Positions 20,585 to 28,869 of a stretch of 35,377 bases of DNA are shown one piece after another. Source of the stretch: Dunaliella salina (lineage: Eukaryota; Chlorophyta; Chlorophyceae; Chlamydomonadales; Dunaliellaceae). The stretch lies in the NCBI GenBank assembly GCA_002284615.2, contig MU069549.1, positions 355,162 to 390,538 of the forward strand, read 5' to 3'. The notes beneath the pieces were generated by a model. It had not been told where the DNA came from. It searched no databases and was given only the letters and a program-made list of their open reading frames with translations. Numbering within the stretch: the first letter of the stretch is position 1; each line of letters opens with the position of its first letter. Position numbers and translations under genes: made by a program.

Positions 20585-20976
20585 ATTGATGAAAATCGGA
20601 GTCCCCAGATCACTCCCCTGGCCTTAGATCACATAAAAAAGGCCCACATCTCCACCTTGGGACCATTTTTCACTTCCTTCACTTCCAAATTTTTTTATCT
20701 TTAATACCCACATTAACATCCTGCATATTCACAACTAGGAGTGAAGGAGGTCAAAACTTGACCTTTTTAGCCCCCCTGTGCTGCAATTTCTCTAAGGGAA
20801 ATGGCTCAAATTCATACCTGACCAACCACTGGGTCTTTCCACCCCATTTTTTCATTGATGTTTATTTGGTACAAGGGCACCCATTCACCAAAAACGCCTT
20901 ATTTGGTGCAGTGGGTGGTCAGTATGGAGTTTTGGTGGTGAGAATCAGGGTTTACGCCGCGGCCCATTAGGTAGAT
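20585..20976 (+). repeat. Dispersed repeat family C, copy 4
   Basis: It has the longest run of family C blocks: CCCCAGATCACTCCCCTGGC, GGGACCATTTTTCACTTCCT, CTTGACCTTTTTAG, CTAAGGGAAATGGCT, ACCACTGGGTCTTT, then TGGTGCAGTGGGTGGTCAG and TTTACGCCGCGGCCCATTA. The last blocks align with 12680-12730. No coding frame is kept among copies. Confidence 0.7.
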
Positions 20977-21056
20977 GTGCCCCAACTGGCAGTTTTGAAG
21001 CTTAAGTGCTATGGGTACATTTGGGTAGAAGTCTTAAAAACTGCCAGTTGGGGCAC
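20977..21056. repeat. Perfect 20-base inverted repeat
   Basis: GTGCCCCAACTGGCAGTTTT (20977-20996) and its exact complement (21037-21056) form a hairpin around a 40-base loop at the end of family C copy 4. It may mark the element end. Confidence 0.9.
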
Positions 21057-21589
21057 ACATGCTCAAGGAACATTTGAAAAGTAACCCCATTTCAGCCCTC
21101 TGTCGCCCCCCTCTGCTGTAATCCCTATCCTATCAGGTGCACTACATGGAGAGCAAAGATCCTATCCGAGTCAGGCCCTGGGTGGCCAATGAAGCGTTCC
21201 TTTTGTGAGGTATGGGGAAGTCCAAGATCTTTCAAAGAGCTGAGCCGTGTATGGGGATGTACACCTCTTTGGGTTCCTCAAGCCAGTTTGTAATGGGATG
21301 TCTGGACTCTGAAGACCATTGTTTGTAGAGTGCTTCAAGCAATGTAATGCACCTGATATCTCCTGCTTATATGTGCACATATCAGGCTGCATGGGCAGTC
21401 ATGCTTCTGGAGCAGTGCAGTGCATACATGACGGTGGATACCTAGAATTGAAGTACGTAGCATACCATGAATGCATCGGACGTGGCCTTTTGGACCATTT
21501 TTAAAATAGTGCTGTTCTTTACCTCCCTGAGTGTCACGTGGAACACGGGAGTATTTTTCATGTACCTGACATTTTTTTGCCCTACTGAT
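21057..21589. other. No gene seen
   Basis: Only short unsupported open frames on both strands. Confidence 0.5.
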
Positions 21590-21904
21590 GGCATTTGTTT
21601 GCATGCACTCAGTGCAAAGCTGCCCTGATTGCTTGCTGCAAAAAGATCACGCCTGCTTCTTGAAGTGTGATCTGCTTGTGATGGGAGTTAAGCGGATTGC
21701 TTGTAATTGGTCCATGTTGAGGGAGAACGGACAGGTACCATTGCAGTGTTATTGGTTTAGGGCAGCGACAAGGTTTTACAACTCTCTCTTGTGTTGCAAC
21801 AGTACGACCATGAGGAAGGTGCTGCACACTGATGGGGCGTTGAGCATTATTCCTGGTGTGAAATGCTGGGCATCTGAAGTCTTGACTGCATTTGGGGGGC
21901 TGCA
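21590..21904 (+). pseudogene. LINE-A relic joined in frame to LINE-B
   Basis: The frame contains GVKRIACNWSMLRENGQVPL and CYWFRAATRFYNSLLCCNST, matching the LINE-A start at 4551. At about 21905 (AFGGLQ|RSKLYG) the same frame runs directly into the RNase H part of LINE-B copy 1, giving a chimeric 219-codon frame (21588-22247). The junction marks insertion of a 5'-truncated LINE-B into LINE-A. Confidence 0.65.
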
Positions 21905-23345
21905 AAGGAGTAAGCTGTATGGACCAATGCGCATGAGGAACCACCTGCATGCAGAGATCACTCACGCTGTATCAATCATATTACAGCATCCCCCGCACCC
22001 TGTTCATTTCTTCAAAGTCAAAGCCCACACTGGTAAAATAAGCAACAAAGGAGCTGATGCCTGCGCGCGCATGACAGCCCTCACAAACACTACAGACACT
22101 GCACTTCCAGATGCCAGTGACCCATTCCACAATTTCCACTGGCTCTCATTGAAGACCTCTCACGCACAAAACGATGGCATCCACCGATCCCATACTTCCC
22201 CGAACCAATATCTCACCAACCTGAATGACAAACTTAAACGTGCATAAAAAGCACAATTTTCTGCTGACACTTCTGGCTACTATCACAATAGATGTCAGAG
22301 GCTCAACTCTGTCCCACAATCTGCTTCCCCTATCACCACGGTCAACATCCAAGCTCACAGTCCAATTGAACTTGGAAACAAGGAGATCAGCAACTCCTTT
22401 TGGGAAAATCCTCAGGATACCCTAAACAGCAGGTAAATGTAATGAAGTGCTAAACAAATACACACGCCTTCAATTTCAACTTCTCTTCCAATCCTGGAAG
22501 CTGCCCACTCTGTGATGATGAAGATGACATTGATCGCATACTCCTCAGGTGTACCAACTCCCAAAAATGAAAGTGATGCACACCAACAGGTACCATGCAG
22601 GCCTTAGTCTCTGTGTAAATGCCATCATTAAAGGCCTTCATAGCTCATCTTTTCTCAATATGGATGGCTGCAGTAATGAGAGACTCCAGGAACAGGGCAT
22701 GCAAGTCCCGGACACTTGACTCAGGAAGAGAGTCAGTAATAGCAATATTCAGTAATAACATATATATTCAGTAATAGCAATATTCAGCAGTAGTAGTAGT
22801 AGTAGTAGTGTCAAAATAACAGAACAGTCAATAGGTTCAGGAGTAGACATTACGCGTAGCATTCCTGATTGGGTATTCCGTTATGGTACTGGCTCCTCAG
22901 CCTGCCACCAAAGCCGCCCGGATGCTCTTTGTGCGCTCTATACCAGGCTGACCAGTCCACCTGGATCCCTCCAAGATCCCTGAACCCTTAAGCCTAACCC
23001 TGATTGTGACAGGGTCATCCGCCTTGATGAATGAAATCGTGCTCCAACACCAACCCCTTCATCACTTTGGAACGGGCAGCAGCTCAATATTTTCACACTG
23101 TAACCAGACCTAAATCCTGCAGCTCAAGAAATCCAAACAATAATAACTCTGCATATCAAACTCTGCATATCATCTTAATTGGCGTGTCGGGCATTATAAA
23201 CAATGGTTACACAATCAAACCTCTTATGAAGTCTGGGCCTTACCGAGCACGCAGCTGAGTCAATAGCAACCGAGCTTAGCTGCCATGCCAGTCATGGATT
23301 TTGGCCAAAAATTGACAAACATCATTAATACCAGATATGCTCTTC
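21905..23345 (+). pseudogene. LINE-B copy 1 (RNase H end to C-terminus), decayed
   Basis: It starts with the second half of RNase H (LHAEITHAVSIILQ, HFFKVKAHTGKISNKGADAC). After a frameshift near 22245 it carries the zinc knuckle (CPLCDDEDDIDRILLRC, 22500-22550) and the C-terminal region (TLHIILIGVSGIINNGYTIK, 23155-23220). A microsatellite region (22735-22810, AATATTCAGTAATAGC and AGT units) has expanded inside it. The last match to the family is CATCATTAATACCAGATATGC at 23321-23341. Confidence 0.75.
22735..22810. repeat. AGTAATAGCAATATTC and AGT microsatellite
   Basis: Short tandem units followed by (AGT)8 or so, inside LINE-B copy 1; not present in copy 2. Confidence 0.85.
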
Positions 23346-23635
23346 ATCTCCAGAGACACAACTGATGAGGTTGCCATGCCCACACAAATGCCAGAGATAA
23401 CCACCTCTGAATAAGCCTGTATCTACAATACCAATGGCAAATGCATGGGCATGCTCACTATAGGAAGGCTCACAACCCTGCCTGAAGCCTACAAAGCAGC
23501 CAAAAGAGCAGGCATCCATGCCACCATTCAGCCCCCTGTCCAGGATTCAGCATCTGAAATCATGGGTCTGCTCTCACGCCAAAAGGCTCAACAGAAAAAT
23601 CTTTTGGTCCAGAGCAAAAGGTTTTCAATTCAAAC

Positions 23636-24505
23636 ATGCTTATTACCCCTTCCCACATCCGATCAGCCCTGCATAAATGGTGCATGGTCTCAGCGGAGAG
23701 GTTTTCCAGCCCTCTTGATCTTGAAAATACCTACAATACTTATTTCAGCACAAACTACCGAGACCAGGTCTTTGGGGCGCACGAAGACGCCCTCTCTGTG
23801 CGTTACACTGGCTTCTCCTTCTGCCATCCTCCACACGATGATGAAATTATGTTTAAACTCCTGCGCCACGCAGTGCACTCCTCCCTCCATTCCACAGATC
23901 CAGCTGCCACCTTCATGCTCCTGCCCCACTGGAGAGGCTTCAGCTGTAACACGTACATGAGCTGGCTGAAACAATACCCAGATACTGCAAAAGTTCTTGC
24001 CAAATTCCCTGCAAGGAAAATCCAATTCCAAGCACCACAACACTGGTTTGATACCATCACCAATCCTACTCCACCTTCCTATCCTATGCAAGTCATCGTT
24101 GTGCGGAACCCTAACGCCAGAGAAATACTAGATACCGCAAACAAAGACTGGTTTCAGTCCCTCCAGCAAGATGTAAAGCAAGTTACACCAGAAGCTTGTT
24201 GGCGAACTTTGGATACTCCAAATACTGTCACGCTGCTGCATACCCACCAACACCTAGCATCAAATACTTGGAAACATAAATCCCAATCACTCCCCCCTGA
24301 CACCCATAGCTGCTCACACAAGTGCCCTCAGGAGAGGGCAGAATTCAACCCTGCCAACTTCAAAAAGATGTTCACACCTGAAGTCAAGGACTGGAGGGAA
24401 ATTACCTACACCGATGGCAGTGTGATTAAGCGCAAAGATGACGACTCCCCACCCCTTTCCGGTTCAGGTGTTTACAAACCAGGAAGTGAAGTTATTGTAG
24501 CCTAA
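23636..24505 (+). pseudogene. LINE-B protein segment: PCIF1-like methyltransferase fold, then RNase H N-terminal half
   Basis: 289 codons. Residues about 22-180 look like the adenine-methyltransferase domain of the PCIF1 family. There is a block RFSSPLDLENTYNTYFSTN, then FGAHEDALS..GFSFCHPPHDDEIM (residues 47-72) where that family has NPPF, a helix (FKLLRHAVHSSLHS), the strand FMLLPHW (93-99), a segment LAKFPARKIQF, and the strand MQVIVVRN (151-158). The catalytic Asn of NPPF is His64 here, so cap-methyltransferase activity is doubtful unless this sub-family works differently. Residues 256-262 (ITYTDGS) are the first RNase H strand with catalytic Asp260. The frame leaves the element at 24490, where the SINE starts. 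The fold assignment is my pattern reading, not a search result. Confidence 0.55.
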
Positions 24506-24657
24506 CGGGTGAAACGCGGCCCTAGTGAACGCGGGAGGTCCGGGGTTCGACCCCGGGTACCGGTGAGGATTTGCCTTGAGCAAGTAGGTCCTTCCCTCAA
24601 TCAATGCTATCGGACAGTGTCTAATAGCGTAGCTTTTCTTTTCTTTTCTTTTCTTTT
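24490..24657 (+). mobile_element. tRNA-derived SINE with 11-base target duplication
   Basis: Inserted in the RNase H region of LINE-B copy 2. CCAGGAAGTGA occurs on both sides (24479-24489 and 24658-24668). The head has an A-box-like TAGCCTAACGGG (24498-24509) and a perfect B box GGTTCGACCCC (24544-24554) in a T-arm stem (CCGGGG/CCCCGG), so it derives from a tRNA and had an internal RNA polymerase III promoter. The tail ends CTAATAGCGTAGC followed by (TTTTC)n, like the LINE-B 3' end. Removing it restores the reading frame (PGSD...) of the host element. Confidence 0.88.
24498..24554 (+). promoter_or_regulatory. Internal RNA polymerase III promoter (A and B boxes) of the SINE
   Basis: A box TAGCCTAACGGG at 24498-24509 and B box GGTTCGACCCC at 24544-24554, 34 bases apart, the usual tRNA spacing. 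The rest of the cloverleaf is degenerate, so it is not a functional tRNA gene. Confidence 0.75.
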
Positions 24658-24669
24658 CCAGGAAGTGAC

Positions 24670-25075
24670 ACTGCTGCACCCTCCCAACACTTGCAAGTGC
24701 ACATATAACCCAATGGCCATGGGCCAACCAATACCGTCACCAGAGCAGAACTTGTGGGTATCCTTGTGGCACTCCAACACGAGCAAACTGAGATTGCCAC
24801 TGATAGTGCATCCTGCCTTTTTCAGATTTCTAATCAAACCCTTAACCCGACGCGCATGAGGTATCACCTACATGCAGAGCTCATTCATGCAATATCAACC
24901 ATATTAGAGCACTCCCCTCACCCTATCCATTTTTACAAAGTCAAAGCCCACTCTGGCACCAAAGGAAATGAGGGGGCTGACGCTTGCGCTCGCACCGCAG
25001 CCCTCTCTCACACCATAGATATTGCACTTCCGGACCCTTTCCGCAATTTTTATTGGCTTTCATTGAAGACCTCTG
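24670..25075 (+). pseudogene. LINE-B copy 2: second part of RNase H
   Basis: After the SINE the frame continues: TNTVTRAELVGILVAL with the catalytic Glu, EIATDSASCLFQI with the second Asp, and HFYKVKAHSGTKGNEGADAC with the His and last Asp. With Asp260 of the upstream segment all D-E-D-D positions of a type I RNase H are kept, although a stop interrupts near 24708. Confidence 0.75.
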
Positions 25076-25081
25076 CCACAC

Positions 25082-25477
25082 TTGTCATCTTTCTAGAGCC
25101 TCAGCTCAGGTCACCCTCCATACTATCCTGTTAGGTGTGGGAGGAGTCATCTACACCCCACACACATTGGAGCCTCTAAAGGAGCTTGGTCTTGACACTT
25201 ACAAGGCCACCAAGCTTGCTCGGAAGCTTCATACTCATTCTGTCCTGTATGCCTACAAACTTGCCAGCACCAGACGCGCTATTGAGAAAGCTTTCTTCAA
25301 CTCTCATCAACAAGATCAGGCACGAGCTACTGCCAGTAACCCACCTGATCCCCATTGACTTTTTGCTTCTGCTTTCTCTTGGTGGAGCGGATACACGGTG
25401 CCTCGGCCCTAGGTATCCTCTTTTCCTTAATTGATGTGGGGAGTGTTTTCACTGCCTTCGTAGTTTTTCTTTTCTTT
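25082..25477 (+). mobile_element. LINE-B2 3' fragment nested in LINE-B, with target duplication
   Basis: TCTGCCACAC flanks both sides (25072-25081 and 25478-25487). The insert codes for a C-terminus homologous to that of LINE-B (VTLHTILLGVGGVIYTPHTL, LARKLHTHSVLYAYKLASTR) and ends with a stop at about 25358. A different 3' untranslated region follows (GGCCCTAGGTATCCTCTTTTCC, AATTGATGTGGGGAG) and a TTTTC tail. So LINE-B2 is a sister family that transposed after this LINE-B copy. Confidence 0.85.
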
Positions 25478-25765
25478 TCTGCCACACAAAATGATGGCAT
25501 GCACCGCTCCCACACTTTCCCGATACACTATCTCACCAACCTGAGCGACAAACTTAAAACACACATGCACAAGAAACACAAGCTTGGCTCTGCTGACACC
25601 ACTGGATACCACTACCAGAGATGGCAAAAGCTTACCGATGCCACACTACCCACCACCAATGCTAACACTGAAGCTCACAGCCCAACCCCTCAACTTGCAA
25701 ACAAGGAGGTTAGCAACTCCTTCTGGAAAAGCCCAAAGATAACCCTTAAATAGCAAATAAATCTT

Positions 25766-26254
25766 ATGAAGTATCGACCGGATACACTGTACACACAGAG
25801 TCATGCCTCCAACTTCAACTTTTCAAGTTCTGAGAGGTGCCCACTTTGTGCAAATACAGATAACATTTATCATGTTCTGCTTAGGTGCACCAACCCAACA
25901 ATGAGTGGGATGCACACCAACAGACACCATGCGGCCCTTCGTCTCTGTGTAGAAGCCCTGAGTAAAGGCCGGTATGCCTCATCCCTCATTAGCATGGATG
26001 GCTGCAATCATGACAGACTTCTGGATCAAGGCATACAAATCCCTGAAAACACCTCTCGAGCTATTCCAGAATGGGTTTTCCCAAATGACATTGCCTCACC
26101 TGCTCGGCACCAAAGCCGCCCTGATGCTCTTTTTGTGCACCCCATCCCAGGCAGAGAAGCCCACCTTGATCCTACCAAGATCCCCCCAAAAGATAGGGAT
26201 ATTCACCTCGTCGAACTTAATTCTGCCCTAACACAAATCCCTTCATCACTTTAG
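25766..26254 (+). pseudogene. LINE-B copy 2: C-terminal zinc-knuckle segment
   Basis: 162 open codons. SERCPLCANTDNIYHVLLRC gives a CxxC...HxxxxC knuckle, as at the end of many LINE proteins. ASPARHQSRPDALFVHPIPG and DRDIHLVELNSA follow, the latter resembling a nuclease-like strand (D-hhxVELN), though I cannot show activity. It ends with a stop at 26252; the C-terminal block resumes in another frame. Confidence 0.65.
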
Positions 26255-26767
26255 AACGTGCACGGACTCAACATTCCCACACCATAACTAGACTTAAAAC
26301 ACGCAGCTTAAGAAACCCAAACGGGAATAACAAAGTGACTTTGTGTACAATCTTAATTGGTGTGGGTGGCACGATTTACAATGAGCTAAAAATTTCACCT
26401 CTCATAAATCTGGGTCTAAGCAAACAGAAAGCCAAATCACTAGCATCCAAGCTCAGGGACCATGCCATCCAAAGATTATCCACCATCATTAACACTAGAT
26501 ATGCACTTTGCTTTCAGAGGGCATCTGGGAGGGGTTTGCTGGGCGTGCGGCGGTGGCTGAGGATGGGAGAAGAAGAGTCTGAGCGCTCAGGGGCATGGCT
26601 AGCAATCCTCCAGATCCCCATTAGTTCTGTCTCTTGCTCTCTCCTAGGCTAGTTTTGTCTAGTTTAGGTGGAGGGCCTCCTGGTGAGGCCTCTAACTTTT
26701 GTTAGGTGTTCTTCCCTTAATGCACGCGGCCTTTGGCTTGCGTAGCCTTTCCTTTTCTTTTCTTTTT

Positions 26768-27045
26768 CAGAGGGCTATTTTTTTGGGGGGGGGGATGCTT
26801 GGCAGGGGCCGATGGACAGAAGAAGAAGGACTGTCTGGGCGTCTAGGAGCATGGCACGCAACCCCCGCCGAATCCTCATTAACTCTGTTTCAAGCGCGCT
26901 GTGTTAGCTGCGTCTAGTGCAGGTTTTGAATGCAGGTTTTGAGGGCTTTCAGGTGAGGCCTCTAACTTTCCAGCTAGGGGACCTTCCCTTAATGCATGCT
27001 GCCTCCGGCTTGCTCAAACTCTTTTTTCTTTCTTTTCCTGTATGA
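26768..27045 (+). mobile_element. LINE-B 3' end, diverged copy directly after copy 2
   Basis: It starts AGGGCTATTTTTTTGGGG right after the CTTTT tail of copy 2 and carries AGGTGAGGCCTCTAACTTTC, CTTCCCTTAATGCATGCTGC and a T-rich end near 27015-27040. It is about as diverged as the copy at 326-615. Confidence 0.7.
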
Positions 27046-27059
27046 ACAATGGGTCGTTG

Positions 27060-27590
27060 ATCAATGTTAAGGAGTTTGCAAAAGACTTGTGCACCGCTGT
27101 GTAAGGTTTGGCATGATTTGGTCAGCGCTGCCCCTTTTACAAAGCCCCTAGATGTCTTCATTTGGATTTGGGAAGACATGTGCAGCGGAATATTCCTCAT
27201 TTCAGGCTGAACCACACGATGGGAGTAGAGAGAGCTTGTTGGCAGGCTGGTGTGAATGGTCACTGTGATCTTTGTGATCTACAAAATTTGCAAAGTGAGA
27301 AACATCCCAGCCCTTTCCTTTTGTCAATGTGCAAATATTTGTGCTCTTTGGGACAAGTATGCTCATCTCTTCCTTGAAATTTCTCCTCAGACAATATTTC
27401 CCTTGGTCAGACTGGTTTCTGCTTTTCCGAGATTTGCAATGAGAACATTCGTCATTCTCTTGAGCAAGATTCGAATCAGCTGTGTCTTTCTCTCTGAGAT
27501 CATGGACGTTTTGTGGCAGGCAATGAACAGCAGGCTGAGCAGTCAACCCCCCTGGTATTGCCACTGCCACTAGCTTGACTCCTGCCATTA
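27060..27590 (+). pseudogene. LINE-A relic, C-terminal region
   Basis: Shifted plus-strand frames read HLDLGRHVQRNIPHFRLNH and GVNGHCDLCDLQNLQSEKHP, parallel to LSGHILRNACRFRLRVHTL and ICDRCNLQEDQDVAH at 4960-5110. FCFSEICNENIRHSLEQDSN follows. The minus-strand frame of 128 codons here is a shadow. Confidence 0.6.
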
Positions 27591-27660
27591 TCGAGTTCAG
27601 CCGACCTTGCAGTGAAATTGCATACTGGATTCTAATTAATTGGAATTCGTTCCAAAATGT

Positions 27661-27850
27661 TTAGATATTGGTGCCAGAGCCCCTGCCTCCTCCCATGCCC
27701 CATCCCCTGGCAAACTGGCTGCCTGTGGGGTCCTCAAAGCTGCTGTCCACCACAATGATCTCCTCGGGGCCTGCTAACCCCCACTGCACATCTTCTTCCA
27801 CACGGGTGGCAGCTGAGACACCTGCCAGGTCCTCATCCGCTTGATGCAAG
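27661..27850 (-). CDS. Probable terminal exon: acidic segment with Gly-rich C-terminus
   Basis: GC-rich in an AT-rich setting. The minus-strand frame reads ADEDLAGVSAATRVEEDVQW, then GPEEIIVVDSSFEDPTGSQF and ends WGMGGGRGSGTNI with a stop at 27661-27663. The best 5' edge is an AG at about 27848 or 27815; neither has a strong pyrimidine tract. It may be the last exon of the gene to its right if that gene splices out of its Ser-rich exon. No domain recognised. Confidence 0.4.
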
Positions 27851-27859
27851 GGCACCCAC

Positions 27860-28869
27860 GTCAGAATGTGACTCCAGAACTAGAAAGGCCACTAGTGGAA
27901 AAAAAAAACAGACCTTGGCTACTATTAGAAGCAACAAACCTGGAGGCTTTTTCAATCAAAGTTACAAAAGAGGAGACCTCAAAGGAGGAGACTGAGTCCA
28001 TGGACTGCGGGTGCATGCAGCTGTACAAAGGGTTCAGGACCAAGCCTGAGAGCCGTTTGTTGCAGTTCGCAGGCCTTCTTTCTTTGCCATGTTAAGGTGT
28101 CTGCGATATTGCTAACTTCTGAGACCCCTGGCAAGTCTCACCTCAAAAGTCACAAAAATACTATGAAATCATTTTGGGCACTTCGCAAGGTGGTGACAAA
28201 GCAAGATGCCGCATCTTGCCTATGATAGTGGCGTCGAAACGGTAAAAACCAAACAGAATGGGACTAAACTGCTGCTCTTGTGGACAGGTACAGCTACATA
28301 GTATGTGACCCTTATCCGTGTTAAGCTTTGTTTCCATTGGTGAGGGTGTCTGGATATTCATTAACATTGTTAGCGCTAACGCGAGCTGCTCCTGACTTGA
28401 GTTTATCATGCATGTTTTGTTTTGATGTTTCTTGGAGGTTTGAAAGTGTGCAAAGTCCTGTCTGAGAGCCAGGTTGGTCTAACTAGTTTAACCAGCCTGA
28501 AAAGCTTTGCTGCTGGAAAACCCCACGGGCTTTTGCAGATGCTTTTGTGTGCTGCGCATTTCCTTTTGAACAAAGACTACAACATTGCCATCTGTGAATG
28601 TTAGGCGTTGCCCATCAGGGATCTTAGGCTGTAGGGGTTGCATGTATGATTGTACGTTAGGTTTGATATTAATTTTGTCGTGCGTTCCGAAAACACACAC
28701 ACTTGTAAGGCGCAGCAGAGGCCATGAGGTGAACTAGGATATGCACTGCAACCACGCCTGAAGATAAACAGGGTAAAAAAGGATAAAAAGCATGGCATGG
28801 GGCACGCCTGAAAGTGCTGGTCTGGGTCTAGGGCTTTTCTGGACGCAACTGATTGCCCTATAAAAACCG
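27860..28869. other. No gene seen
   Basis: AT-rich. A minus-strand frame at 28161-28409 (FSPILFGFYRFDATIIG) looks faintly protein-like but has no splice support. Confidence 0.4.

Larger units (their letters stand above)
23370..26767 (+). mobile_element. LINE-B copy 2: longest copy, with two nested insertions
   Basis: Order along the element: an upstream coding part (23445-23625: LTTLPEAYKAAKRAGIHATI, SASEIMGLLSRQ), a frame shift, the PCIF1-like domain plus RNase H start (23636-24489), a nested SINE (24490-24657), the rest of RNase H (24670-25070), a nested LINE-B2 fragment (25082-25477), a linker, the zinc-knuckle frame (25766-26254), a C-terminal conserved block (VTLCTILIGVGGTIYNEL, 26335-26395), and the 3' end with hairpin and (CTTTT)n tail. 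No reverse transcriptase is visible, so the copy is 5'-truncated or the enzyme is encoded elsewhere. It has several frameshifts and stops and cannot be active. Confidence 0.8.

Noticed and set aside
21609..21965. 118-codon minus-strand frame
   Set aside because: It is a shadow of the LINE-A/LINE-B coding strand.
24490..24570. A tRNA gene
   Set aside because: Only the A and B boxes and T arm are tRNA-like; a tail, target duplications and a poor cloverleaf show a SINE.
27202..27588. 128-codon minus-strand frame
   Set aside because: The plus strand carries the LINE-A zinc-knuckle relic.
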